Source: Streptomyces sp. NBC_00370
Lineage (GTDB): Bacteria; Actinomycetota; Actinomycetes; Streptomycetales; Streptomycetaceae
NCBI RefSeq assembly: GCF_036084755.1
Contig: NZ_CP107968.1
Span: 8,130,001-8,194,000 of the forward strand
Reading direction: 5' to 3'
Length of the DNA: 64,000 bases
Shown in pieces: positions 8,848 to 17,254 of the stretch. Within the stretch, counting starts at the first letter, position 1. Every line of letters starts with the position of its first letter. A program made the position numbers and the translations under genes. The notes beneath the pieces were generated by a model. That model had not been told where the DNA came from and ran no database searches. It saw nothing but the letters and a program-made list of their open reading frames with translations.

Positions 8848-9099
8848 ATGAGCGATCTCACGCGCGGTGCCGTCACCCCCGCTGCACGTGCCGTTGACCC
8901 CACTGCTCCAGGTGTGCGGGACGAGCGGAAGGTCCCGCCCGGTGAGACACCACCGGGCGAGAGCAGCACCGGCTCGGAGACGGGACCCCCCATCGACCTG
9001 ACCCGGGGGTGGGGCACGTGGCCGCTCGTCGTCATCGGCGTCATCGGAGCGGTGTTCGCCGCGTTCTTCCTGATGTACGCCATCCTGCTGGTCGTCTGA
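8848..9099 (+). CDS. DUF6480 family small membrane protein
   Basis: An 83-residue peptide with one C-terminal membrane span (WPLVVIGVIGAVFAAFFLMY). It carries the proline-rich signature KVPPGETPPGESS that marks the actinobacterial DUF6480 family. The start is fixed by a perfect AAGGAGG at 8836-8842, five bases before the ATG. The N-terminal ~55 residues look disordered and probably face the cytosol. No function is known for the family. It is convergent with the AKR at 9116 with 16 bases between stops. Confidence 0.82.
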   Translation: MSDLTRGAVTPAARAVDPTAPGVRDERKVPPGETPPGESSTGSETGPPIDLTRGWGTWPLVVIGVIGAVFAAFFLMYAILLVV

Positions 9100-9115
9100 C
9101 GGCCGCCGACACGGC

Positions 9116-10105
9116 CTAGCGCGTCGAGTCGAGCATCTCCCGCTGTTCCGGGGAGAGTTCGAGGTCGACCGCGGCCAGGCTCTCGTCCAGCTGCGCGACC
9201 GAGGAAGCCCCGACCAGCGGGATGACCGGAATCTCCCCGCCCATCAGCCACGCCAGCACCACCTGGTTGACGGTCGCGTCCGCCTCCTTCGCCACCTCGC
9301 GCAGTGCCGCGAGCCGTGCGGGGACGCTGCCGTGGTCGTGCCCCGCGTGCAGCGGCTTGTCCTCGCGCACATACGCGCCGCCCAGCAGCGGGGAGTACGC
9401 CACCAGCGTCAGCTCGTCGCGTTCGGCGCGCAGCAGACTGAGCAAGTTCCCCTCCACCGCGCCCGGTTCGCCGTCCTGCGACAGCGCGCTCGGCAGATCC
9501 GTGCGGTGCCGCAGATAGCTGTGCTGGTACTGCAGAAGTTCGTAGCCCGGCAGCCCCGCCGCCTTCGCGATGTTCCTGGCCCGGTCCACCTTCCACGCCC
9601 AGTGGTTGGAGACGCCGAGAAGACCGACCGTCCCCTCGTTGACCAGGGCGCCGAACTCACCCACCGTCTCGGCCAGTTCGGTCTTCGGGTCCTCGATGTG
9701 CGCGTACAGCACATCAAGCCTGTCGACCCCGAGCCGCTTCGTGCTCGCCGCCACCGCCGCCCGGATCGCCCCGGCGGACAGGCCCTCGGCGTTGTCGACG
9801 TGACCGGTGCCATCGGCGAGCGGACCCGCTCCCAGCTTCGTCGCGATCACGACCTCCCCTGACACCCCACGGCTGCGCCGCCAGTTGCCGAGCACGGTCT
9901 CGCTCTCGCCGCCCCGGCTGCCCTTGAACCAGTACGCGTAGCAGTTGGACGTGTCGACGAACGTGCCGCCTGCCTCGACGTACCGGTCGAGGACGGCGAA
10001 CGCCGTCTTCTCGTCGGTGGCGGTGCCGAACAGCATCGCGCCCAGGCTCAGCACACTGACCTCGCGGCGGGTCGCCGGATTGCTGCCGATCGTGCGGTAC
10101 CTCAT
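9116..10105 (-). CDS. Aldo/keto reductase
   Basis: A 329-residue AKR of the longer YghZ/AKR12-like type. The tetrad appears as Asp in FVDTSNCYAYW with the following Tyr, Lys in VVIATKLGAG and His in DVLYAHIED. The substrate-side insert (YQHSYLRHRTDLPSAL) and the late IPLVGASSVAQLDESLAA match AKRs that scan sugars or terpenoid carbonyls, but the substrate is unknown. The start at 10105 gives the canonical RYRTIGSNP opening. It is divergent from the UvrA-like gene across 193 bases that include a 19-bp tandem repeat. Confidence 0.92.
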   Translation of the reverse strand: MRYRTIGSNPATRREVSVLSLGAMLFGTATDEKTAFAVLDRYVEAGGTFVDTSNCYAYWFKGSRGGESETVLGNWRRSRGVSGEVVIATKLGAGPLADGTGHVDNAEGLSAGAIRAAVAASTKRLGVDRLDVLYAHIEDPKTELAETVGEFGALVNEGTVGLLGVSNHWAWKVDRARNIAKAAGLPGYELLQYQHSYLRHRTDLPSALSQDGEPGAVEGNLLSLLRAERDELTLVAYSPLLGGAYVREDKPLHAGHDHGSVPARLAALREVAKEADATVNQVVLAWLMGGEIPVIPLVGASSVAQLDESLAAVDLELSPEQREMLDSTR

Positions 10106-10211
10106 GCGTGTGACCCCTCCCGTACCCGGCGTCGTTCGCGCCGGGCGACGAACAGAAGCCTCGGTGTTGAAGTGCGCACGAAGTCAAGCGCCCGACCGGT
10201 GCGCCCGCGAT

Positions 10212-10249
10212 GTCTCCGCCCGGATGCCGAGTCTCCGCCCGGATGCCGA
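10212..10249 (+). repeat. Perfect 19-bp tandem duplication
   Basis: Two adjacent identical copies of GTCTCCGCCCGGATGCCGA (10212-10230 and 10231-10249) lie 50 bases before the UvrA-like start, in the gap shared with the divergent AKR. They may be a replication-slippage duplication or a doubled regulator site. Confidence 0.85.
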
Positions 10250-10298
10250 AACGCGCCGGAGGGGTCACGCTGGAGACCGCGGGCAGGGAGGAGTCGCG

Positions 10299-12791
10299 AT
10301 GGCCGAGGCGCCCGACCGCTTCGTACACGTCCGAGGGGCCGCGGAGCACAACCTGAAGAACGTCGACGTGGACGTCCCCAGGGACGCGATGGTCGCCTTC
10401 ACCGGCGTCTCCGGTTCCGGCAAGTCGTCCCTCGCCTTCGGCACGCTCTACGCCGAGGCCCAGCGCCGGTACTTCGAATCCGTCGCCCCCTACGCCCGTC
10501 GGCTGCTCCAGCAGGTCGGCGCACCGCACGTACAGGAGATCACCGGGCTGCCACCGGCCGTGGCGTTGCAGCAGCGGCGCGGGGCGCCCAGCTCACGCTC
10601 GACGGTCGGCACCCTCACCACGCTCTCCAACCTGCTGCGCATGCTGTACTCGCGCGCCGGAACGTACCCGCCCGGGGCCGAGCGGCTGGAGGCGGAGTCG
10701 TTCTCGCCCAACACCGTGGCCGGCGCCTGCCCGCGCTGCCACGGACTCGGTGTCGTCCACGACGTCGCCGAGGACCTGCTCGTCCCTGACCCGTCGCTGT
10801 CCATCCGGGACGGTGCGATCGCCGCCTGGCCCGGCGCCTGGCAGGGGGCCAATCTGCGCAGCGTGGTGAGCGGTCTCGGCATCGACATCGACAGGCCGTG
10901 GCGCAGGCTCAGGAAGAAGGACCGGGACTGGCTGCTGTACACCGACGAACAGCCGTCGGTGTACATCGAGCCGGAGCCGGAGCGCATCGACTACGGCTAC
11001 CACGGAACGTTCTGGAGCGCCCGCAAACACGTCATGCACGTGCTCGCCGACTCCAAGAGCGAACGGATGCGCGAGCGGGCGCTGCGGTTCGTCCGGAGCG
11101 TGCCCTGCCCCGTGTGCCACGGCAGCGGTCTGCGGCCGGAGGCGCTCGCCGTGACCTTCGCGGGTCTCTCCATCGCCGAGATCAACGCGAAACCGCTCAC
11201 GGAGGCCGTGGCGCTGCTGAGGCCGGTGGCCGAGCTGTCGGAGGCCGCGCCCACCACGTCGACCGCCAGGTCGGGGGAGGCGACCGAGGTCGCCGTACGG
11301 ATCTGCGCCGACCTGGTCGCGCGGGTCGACGTGCTGCTCGGCCTCGGCCTGGGCTATCTCAGCCTGGCGCGCAGCTCGACGACACTGTCGCCCGGCGAGG
11401 CACAGCGGCTGCGGATCGCGACCCAGCTGCGCTCGGGGCTCTTCGGGGTCGTCTACGTCCTCGACGAGCCCTCCGCCGGGCTGCACCCGGCCGACGCGGA
11501 GCCGCTGATGGACGTGCTGGACCGGCTCAAGGCGTCGGGGAACTCGCTGTTCGTCGTGGAGCACGACATGGATGTCGTACGGCGGGCGGACTGGGTGGTC
11601 GACATCGGGCCGGGAGCGGGGGAGAGTGGCGGGCGCGTGCTGTACTCAGGGCCGGTACCCGGTCTTGAGGAGGTCGCGGAGTCGGCCACGGGCGACTACC
11701 TGTTCGGACGGGCCCGGCGGCTCGACCACCGTCCCCGGACGGCGCAGGGGTGGCTGAGCCTGCACGGCGTCTCCCGGCACAACCTGCGTGACGTGTCCGT
11801 CGACATCCCGCTGTGCGTACTGACAGCGGTGACCGGTGTGTCCGGCTCCGGGAAGTCGACGCTGGTCACGCAGGTGCTCGGCGAAGTCGTCCGCCGGCAC
11901 CTCGGACAGGCGTCGGAAGATACGGACGATGGCGCCGACCCCGGCCACACCGACGACACGGACCGTGAGGCAGGCGTCCGGGACGCCACGGGGCTCGACT
12001 CGTTCGACCGGCTCGTCCGGGTCGACCAGCGCCCCATCGGCCGCACCCCGCGCTCCAACCTGGCCACGTACACAGGGATGTTCGACGCGGTACGCAAGCT
12101 GTACGCGGCGACGGACGAGTCGAAGGCGCGCGGTTACACGGCCGGACGGTTCTCCTTCAACGTCCCCGAAGGCCGCTGCGAGACCTGCCAGGGCGAAGGG
12201 TTCGTCACCGTCGAACTGCTCTTCCTGCCGGGGACCTACGCGCCCTGCCCCACCTGCCACGGCGCGCGGTACAACGCCGAGACACTCGACATCACCTACC
12301 GCGGACGGAACATCGCGGACGTACTGGCGATGCCCGTCGACGAGGCGGCCACGTTCCTCGCCGAACTCCCGGCAGCCGCACGGAGCCTGGAGACGCTGCG
12401 CGAAGTGGGCCTGGGATACCTGCGGTTGGGTCAGCCGGCCACGGAACTCAGCGGCGGCGAGGCCCAGCGCATCAAACTCGCCACCGAACTGCAGCGCGCC
12501 CGCCGCGGCCACGCGCTCTACCTGCTGGACGAGCCGACAGCGGGCCTGCACCCGGCCGACATCACCCTCCTGCTGCGCCAGTTGCACCGGCTGGTCGACG
12601 CGGGCAACACCGTCGTCCTGGTCGAACACGACCTGGACGCGATCGCCACGGCCGACCACGTCATCGACCTGGGCCCGGGCGGCGGCGACGCGGGCGGCCG
12701 AGTCGTCGCCACCGGTACCCCCGCCGAGGTCGCCCGGGCGAAGGACAGCCTCACGGCCCCGTACCTGGCCCGCAGGCTCGCCGACGGCTGA
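10299..12791 (+). CDS. UvrA-like ABC ATPase (UvrA2/drug-resistance type)
   Basis: An 830-residue paralogue of excinuclease subunit UvrA with both ATPase halves: Walker A VSGSGKSS near residue 37 and again near 518, and ABC signatures LSPGEAQRLRIATQL and LSGGEAQRIKLATEL. Zinc modules include CPRCHGLG, CPVCHGSG and CETCQGEG...CPTCHGA. It is shorter than housekeeping UvrA (about 950-1000 residues), as in class II UvrA that lacks the UvrB-binding region. Such paralogues are linked to tolerance of DNA-intercalating drugs or DNA damage. GGGAGGAG at 10286-10293 supports the ATG at 10299, so an open N-terminal extension is not used. A PHP-domain gene follows after 20 bases, possibly in the same operon. 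Confidence 0.92.
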   Translation: MAEAPDRFVHVRGAAEHNLKNVDVDVPRDAMVAFTGVSGSGKSSLAFGTLYAEAQRRYFESVAPYARRLLQQVGAPHVQEITGLPPAVALQQRRGAPSSRSTVGTLTTLSNLLRMLYSRAGTYPPGAERLEAESFSPNTVAGACPRCHGLGVVHDVAEDLLVPDPSLSIRDGAIAAWPGAWQGANLRSVVSGLGIDIDRPWRRLRKKDRDWLLYTDEQPSVYIEPEPERIDYGYHGTFWSARKHVMHVLADSKSERMRERALRFVRSVPCPVCHGSGLRPEALAVTFAGLSIAEINAKPLTEAVALLRPVAELSEAAPTTSTARSGEATEVAVRICADLVARVDVLLGLGLGYLSLARSSTTLSPGEAQRLRIATQLRSGLFGVVYVLDEPSAGLHPADAEPLMDVLDRLKASGNSLFVVEHDMDVVRRADWVVDIGPGAGESGGRVLYSGPVPGLEEVAESATGDYLFGRARRLDHRPRTAQGWLSLHGVSRHNLRDVSVDIPLCVLTAVTGVSGSGKSTLVTQVLGEVVRRHLGQASEDTDDGADPGHTDDTDREAGVRDATGLDSFDRLVRVDQRPIGRTPRSNLATYTGMFDAVRKLYAATDESKARGYTAGRFSFNVPEGRCETCQGEGFVTVELLFLPGTYAPCPTCHGARYNAETLDITYRGRNIADVLAMPVDEAATFLAELPAAARSLETLREVGLGYLRLGQPATELSGGEAQRIKLATELQRARRGHALYLLDEPTAGLHPADITLLLRQLHRLVDAGNTVVLVEHDLDAIATADHVIDLGPGGGDAGGRVVATGTPAEVARAKDSLTAPYLARRLADG

Positions 12792-12811
12792 CGGGCGGAT
12801 ACGCTCACGGG

Positions 12812-13783
12812 ATGGCGGATACGGCGTCGGGTCCTTCGAGCCGGGAGCGCGGTTGGTACCGAGGTGACTGCCACGTCCATTCGGTCCACTCCGACGGCGA
12901 ACTGACGCCGGATCAGCTGACGGCCGGCGCCCGTTCGGCCGGGCTCGACTTCCTCGCGACCACCGAACACAACACCGCCGAGGCGCACGGCTCTTGGGAA
13001 CACAGCGATCTGCTGGTGATCCTGGGCGAGGAGGTCACCACCAGGACCGGGCACTGGCTCGCGCTCGGACTTCCCCCGGGGCAGGTGGTCGACTGGCGGT
13101 ACGGCGTCGGGGACGGCGCGGTCGAGGGGCAGCTGGCGGAGGTCCGGCGGGCCGGTGGGCTGTGCGTGGCGGCTCATCCGCACGCCCCGTACCCCTCGGG
13201 CACGTTCATGTACCCGTACGAGGGATTCGACGCCGTCGAGGTGTGGAACGGGCCGTGGGACTCCGACATGCCGTGGCAGGCGGACAACGACGCGGCGCTC
13301 GCCGAGTGGGGCTGTGGCCTGGCGGCGGACGTCCGCCGGGGCCGGTGGCGCCCGGCCATGGGCAACAGCGACACACATCTGGCGGGCCAGATCGGTATCC
13401 CGCACACCGTCGTACGGGCCGACGAGCTGACCGCCGGCGCGGTCCTCGCCGGCATCCGCGCCGGCCGCAGCTGGATCGCCGCCTCCGCCGCCGTCGAGCT
13501 GTCGTTCAGGGCCTTCGCGGGTGGTCACAGCGCCGGTATCGGCGACCGGCTGCGGACCGGGGGCGAGAAGGCCGTGTGCGGCGTGGACGTGCGGGGCGTG
13601 CCGTCCGGCACGGTCAGCTTCCACACCGAGACAGGGACCGCGCACCGCGCCGCGCTGCCGGCCGGCGGATCAGGCACCGTCGAGTGGCGGACGAGCGGCG
13701 AAGAGGCGGGGTTCGTCCGTGTCGAGGTCCGGACCGCCGACGGCGGCATGGCGGCGCTCAGCAACCCCGTCGTCATGGCCTGA
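12812..13783 (+). CDS. PHP domain (CehA/McbA family) metallohydrolase
   Basis: A 323-residue protein opening with the PHP metal site DCHVHSVHSDGELTPDQL and TTEHNT, followed by LVILGEEVTT, VAAHPHAPYP and GNSDTHLAG, which supply the remaining His/Asp ligands of a multinuclear metal centre. This layout is that of the CehA/McbA branch, which includes carbaryl esterases and phosphoesterases. The last ~100 residues (after SWIAASAAVELSF) form a beta-rich accessory domain. It may be cotranscribed with the UvrA-like gene 20 bases upstream, although a functional link is unproven. No signal peptide is seen, so a cytosolic location is likely. Confidence 0.88.
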   Translation: MADTASGPSSRERGWYRGDCHVHSVHSDGELTPDQLTAGARSAGLDFLATTEHNTAEAHGSWEHSDLLVILGEEVTTRTGHWLALGLPPGQVVDWRYGVGDGAVEGQLAEVRRAGGLCVAAHPHAPYPSGTFMYPYEGFDAVEVWNGPWDSDMPWQADNDAALAEWGCGLAADVRRGRWRPAMGNSDTHLAGQIGIPHTVVRADELTAGAVLAGIRAGRSWIAASAAVELSFRAFAGGHSAGIGDRLRTGGEKAVCGVDVRGVPSGTVSFHTETGTAHRAALPAGGSGTVEWRTSGEEAGFVRVEVRTADGGMAALSNPVVMA

Positions 13784-13809
13784 GCGCTCCCCTGACGGCG
13801 AGCGTCGCG

Positions 13810-13849
13810 GGGAGCACGGCCGCGGACGTCGTGCCGTGGCCGTGCTCCC
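13810..13849. terminator. Bidirectional terminator
   Basis: A perfect 12-bp inverted repeat, GGGAGCACGGCC at 13810-13821 and GGCCGTGCTCCC at 13838-13849, with a 16-base loop. It lies between the convergent PHP and MerR genes and should stop transcription from both sides. Confidence 0.8.
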
Positions 13850-13858
13850 GGAACACGA

Positions 13859-14674
13859 CTACGGCTCGGTGACCACCGGCTCCTGGAGCTCGGTCACCCA
13901 GTCGTCCCGGTTCTCCGGGCACTCCAGGTTGATCTCCCGGGGATAGCCCGCCGAGCGGTACCCGTTGGCGTCGATCCAGCGGGCCAGGGTCTGGACCGTC
14001 GGCAGGACGGTCTCCATCGAGCCGTGGTGGACGATGGTCGCCGCGTGCTCGACCGGCGGCAGATCCACCACCCGCAGCCCGTCGTCGTCCCCGAGGGGCG
14101 CCGCGACCTCGACGCCGGCATGGACCAGGATCCCGCCGTCGGGAGCGTCCTCGTAGTACGCGACACCCGGCCCGGCCGGGGTGATCCCGGCGGCGGGCAG
14201 GCGCCTCAGCAACTCCTCGTAGAGCGGTTGAATGACCGGGCCGATGGTGTCGAAGTCCGGTGCCACACCGGTCAGTTCGGCCACCCGTACGGGCGGAAGG
14301 CTTTTCAGTACGGCGTCGTTGCCGGGCATGTGCCCCTCACTCTCGATCGACCGGAGCCTCGCCTCGACCTGCCCCAGCCTGGCCGCCGCCGCCGTCATGG
14401 ACGCGGCCAGCTCCATCCGCCGCAGCCGGAGCATGGCACGCAGTTCCTCGGTGCTCACCTTCTCGTCCAGGATCTCCCGGACCTGGTGCAGGGTGAAGCC
14501 GAGATCCTTGAGCGCGATGACGCGGTTGAGCCGTGCCAGCTGCGCGGCGGTGTAGTACCGGTATCCGGTGGCGGGGTCGACATGGGCCGGCCGGAGCAGT
14601 CCGGTCGCGTCGTAATGACGCAGCATCCGAACCGAAACGCGGCCGTGCCGGGCGAAGTCTCCGATGGTGAACAT
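13859..14674 (-). CDS. MerR family regulator with GyrI-like effector domain
   Basis: A 271-residue regulator. Residues 1-70 are a MerR winged helix (MFTIGDFARHGRVSVRMLRH, then GYRYYTAAQLARLNRVIALK), followed by the dimer coiled coil (ELRAMLRLRRMELAASM). The C-terminal ~150 residues form a GyrI-like/BmrR-type drug-binding fold, with GVEVAAPLGDDDGLRVVDLP and IDANGYRSAGYPREI. Such proteins bind bulky, often cationic compounds and untwist promoters with long spacers. The ATG at 14674 is used because GGAGA lies just upstream. The next gene upstream on the same strand is the RibD-like reductase; there is no clear divergent target. Confidence 0.9.
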   Translation of the reverse strand: MFTIGDFARHGRVSVRMLRHYDATGLLRPAHVDPATGYRYYTAAQLARLNRVIALKDLGFTLHQVREILDEKVSTEELRAMLRLRRMELAASMTAAAARLGQVEARLRSIESEGHMPGNDAVLKSLPPVRVAELTGVAPDFDTIGPVIQPLYEELLRRLPAAGITPAGPGVAYYEDAPDGGILVHAGVEVAAPLGDDDGLRVVDLPPVEHAATIVHHGSMETVLPTVQTLARWIDANGYRSAGYPREINLECPENRDDWVTELQEPVVTEP

Positions 14675-14732
14675 GATGTCTCCGAGTTGACCGCCTGACA
14701 CGGTGTGAGGGTCAAGCCCGCCCCAGATTTGC

Positions 14733-15350
14733 CTACGCGGCGCCCCCGTACGTCCCGTACGCCGGAAGACCCGTCGACTCGAAGGCGTACACCGCGATGC
14801 CGCTCGGTGTCGTCTCGCTGCTCAGCAGCCGCAGCCCGACCGGGGTGCCGCCGTCAGGGAACAGCCGGCGCCCGCTGCCGACGACCACCGGGGCGACGGC
14901 GAGCCGCACCTCGTCGACCAGCCCTGCGGCCAGCAGCGACTGGCCGAGCCGGGCGCTGCCGTGGATCTGCAGCTCGCGGCCGGGCTGCCGCTTCAGCTCG
15001 GCGACCTGGGCCGTGATGTCACCTGACAGGACTGTGGTCGGGTCCCAGCCGGCCTCGGCCTCGGTCAGCGTCCGGGAGGCGACGTATTTGGGCGAGCCGT
15101 TCAGCACGCGGGCGTTCGGATGGTCGGTCATCTGCGGCCAGTCCCGGGCGAAGCTCTCGTACGTACGGCGGCCGAACAGGAACGCGTCCGCCCCGCCGAG
15201 CCATACCGTGGTGAGCCGGTCGAAGGCCTCGTCCAGATGCGGCACGAACCAGCCGCCCCGGGTGAACCCGTCGCTGGTGTCCTCGTCGGGGGACCCGGGC
15301 CCCTGGGAGACGCCGTCCAGCGACAGGAACTCCTGCAGTACCAGCCTCAT
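14733..15350 (-). CDS. Dihydrofolate reductase family (RibD C-terminal-like) protein
   Basis: A 205-residue reductase-fold protein. It begins RLVLQEFLSLDGVSQGPGSP, the typical opening of the streptomycete RibD-C/DHFR-like family, then shows FLFGRRTYESFARDWPQ and the NADPH-binding LQIHGSARLGQSLLAAGLV, with the late VVGSGRRLFPDG. True DHFR activity is not implied; members are generally uncharacterised NADPH-dependent reductases. It lies 59 bases upstream of the MerR gene on the same strand, so the two may be cotranscribed. Confidence 0.9.
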   Translation of the reverse strand: MRLVLQEFLSLDGVSQGPGSPDEDTSDGFTRGGWFVPHLDEAFDRLTTVWLGGADAFLFGRRTYESFARDWPQMTDHPNARVLNGSPKYVASRTLTEAEAGWDPTTVLSGDITAQVAELKRQPGRELQIHGSARLGQSLLAAGLVDEVRLAVAPVVVGSGRRLFPDGGTPVGLRLLSSETTPSGIAVYAFESTGLPAYGTYGGAA

Positions 15351-15452
15351 CGCGCACCACTCCTCATGTCATGGGGTGTCTCATGCGTTGTCCCACGCGG
15401 GCACATGTCCGTCCCCGCTCTTCAGACCCCCCGGTGTACCGGGACTCATCGG

Positions 15453-16337
15453 TCAATCGCCGAGGACTTCCCGGACGACATGCCGCGCGATGCCCGCCAT
15501 GACCGGGTTGGTCTCCCGGTAGTGGCGCAGTTCGTCCAGCGCGATCGACAGAGCCCAGCCGCGCCCACGCGCCCACGTGTCGTCGTCCACGTCCAGCGCG
15601 CCGCGAAAGACCCCACGCGCTTCGGCCGGCAGCACGTACCACGCCGGAATCAGGTCGACGGCGGGATCGCCCAGGCCCAGACAGCCGAAGTCGATCACGG
15701 CGCTGAGCCGGTCCTGGGCGAGCAGCAGATTGCCCGGCTGGAGGTCGCCGTGGATCCAGACCGCCGGGGCGGGGCGCGCCGCGCCGCGCAGGGCGGCGTT
15801 CCAGGCCGCCGTCGCCGCGGCACCGTCCACGATGCCCCGCAGCGCCTCGATCGCGGCGCGCGTCCCGGCGTCACGCGCCGGCAGCGGCTCGCTGCGGTAC
15901 GAGGGTGGCCCGCCCGGCAGTTCGGTCCGCCGCAGCGCGGCCACGAACGCCGCCAGATCCGCGGCCAGCAGGCGGGGTTCGGCGATCCGCGCGACGACCG
16001 GGTTGGCGCCTGCCAGCCAGCGGTAGACCGACCAGTGCCAGGGACAGCCCTCGGCGGGCATGCCCTTGCCCAGCGGCGCGGGAATGGCGAAGGGAAGCCG
16101 CGAGGCCAGCAGCGGCAGCCAGTGGTGTTCCTTCTCGACGTCGGCGGCCGCCCCCGCGACGAGCGGGAGCCGTACGACCATGTCCTCGCCGAGCCGGTAC
16201 ATGGCATTGGCCGTACCGGCGGAGTCGACCGACGCGAGCGGAAGGCCCGCCCACTGCGGGAACTGGGCGGCGATCAGCCGGCGCACCAGAGCCGTGTCGA
16301 CGGTCGGTTCATCGGCGTGCATCTTGCCGGGAGACAT
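15453..16337 (-). CDS. Aminoglycoside phosphotransferase family protein
   Basis: A 294-residue small-molecule kinase. N-lobe signals are TANAMYRLGEDMVVRLPL and the helix VEKEHHWLPLL. The catalytic loop is WIHGDLQPGNLLL (Brenner motif, catalytic Asp) and the metal site is VIDFGCLGLGDPAVDL. It phosphorylates a hydroxyl on an antibiotic or metabolite, but the substrate cannot be read from sequence, and most such genes in streptomycetes do not give resistance. ATG 16337 is preferred over ATG 16343 because AGAAGG is six bases ahead of it. A longer in-frame extension to 16550 overlaps the next gene and looks non-coding. Confidence 0.9.
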   Translation of the reverse strand: MSPGKMHADEPTVDTALVRRLIAAQFPQWAGLPLASVDSAGTANAMYRLGEDMVVRLPLVAGAAADVEKEHHWLPLLASRLPFAIPAPLGKGMPAEGCPWHWSVYRWLAGANPVVARIAEPRLLAADLAAFVAALRRTELPGGPPSYRSEPLPARDAGTRAAIEALRGIVDGAAATAAWNAALRGAARPAPAVWIHGDLQPGNLLLAQDRLSAVIDFGCLGLGDPAVDLIPAWYVLPAEARGVFRGALDVDDDTWARGRGWALSIALDELRHYRETNPVMAGIARHVVREVLGD

Positions 16338-16363
16338 GAGCATCCTTCTGTGCTGGTGAGCGG

Positions 16364-17200
16364 TCAGCAGGACCGGTAGACGTACCCGGCACTGCCGGCG
16401 GGCCGTACGTCTCGGTCCCGCAATGTGAGTGAGAGCTTCTTCCCCCAGGTCCGGCAGGCGGCGGCGAAGTCCTTCTTCACGTACTCGATGGCGAAGATCC
16501 GGCCGCCGTAGGCAGCACCGAACTCGGCGCACTCGTCGTACTGCGCGCACTCCTCGACGACGCCGAAGTCGAAGCCGATACCGGCACGTTGCGGGAGTAG
16601 GTCGGCGGTGTTCTTCTGGGCGACGGCCAGCCCCCGCCCGTGTGCGCGAGTGGTCAGCAGCCGGGCGAACGCAGCCGCGTCCTGCCGGGTCAGTTCACCG
16701 TCCGACCGCTCGTAGGAATCGAGGTTGTCCGGCTCCACCGCGTCGAAGTGCGCCGCGGCGCAGCCGTCGATCCACGGGCCGACGATGTCCATCAGGGCCG
16801 CGCGTTTGTCCGGCGTGGAGATGTCGAGCAGCGGCTCGTCCCAGTCCTCGTCGACCACCAGCTCGCCCTCGGCGTCCTTCAGCAGCAGATCGGGGTGGTG
16901 CTCGCGCCACCACGTGACGGCCGCACCGGGCTGCGTCTGGAAGGCGTTGACGTAACAGATGCTGTACAGACCCTTCGCGGGCCGCGCCGCACGGTCGCGG
17001 GAGACGACCCGGACCGGTGCGGGAGGCGGATACGCGCCGCCGAGCTGGTAGTCGAAGACGGCGTTCGCCGGCGGTGGCCGTACGCCCGTCGGGACACCCG
17101 CACCGGGTTCCTCACGCGATTTCGCCGACCCGCATGCCGTGGCAACAGCCAAGGTCAGGACGGTGAGGACGACGGCGGCACGGGACGGGACGGAGAGCAC
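16364..17200 (-). CDS. Endo-alpha-1,4-polygalactosaminidase-like (GH114) lipoprotein
   Basis: A 278-residue exported protein of the GH114 (TM1410-like TIM-barrel) family. Residues 1-23 are a signal peptide ending in a lipobox-like ATAC with Cys23, so it is probably membrane-anchored. The barrel shows FDYQLGGAYPPP, SICYVNAFQTQ, the acid-rich FDAVEPDNLDSYERSDG (candidate catalytic carboxylates), AVAQKNTADL and FAIEYVKKDF. GH114 enzymes cleave galactosamine-rich polysaccharides such as fungal exopolymers; activity here is inferred. It starts at GTG with AAGGTG upstream. A clear paralogue lies at 20127, same strand, about 3 kb away. Confidence 0.88.
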   Translation of the reverse strand: MLSVPSRAAVVLTVLTLAVATACGSAKSREEPGAGVPTGVRPPPANAVFDYQLGGAYPPPAPVRVVSRDRAARPAKGLYSICYVNAFQTQPGAAVTWWREHHPDLLLKDAEGELVVDEDWDEPLLDISTPDKRAALMDIVGPWIDGCAAAHFDAVEPDNLDSYERSDGELTRQDAAAFARLLTTRAHGRGLAVAQKNTADLLPQRAGIGFDFGVVEECAQYDECAEFGAAYGGRIFAIEYVKKDFAAACRTWGKKLSLTLRDRDVRPAGSAGYVYRSC

Positions 17201-17254
17201 GCAAGCACCTTACGGGCCTGGTCCCCGGCGGCAGGACACCGGTACCCGGGCAGC

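Noticed and set aside
16338..16550. N-terminal extension of the phosphotransferase gene to 16550
   Set aside because: It overlaps the GH114 lipoprotein gene on the same strand and encodes Arg-rich noise; a good ribosome site exists for ATG 16337.
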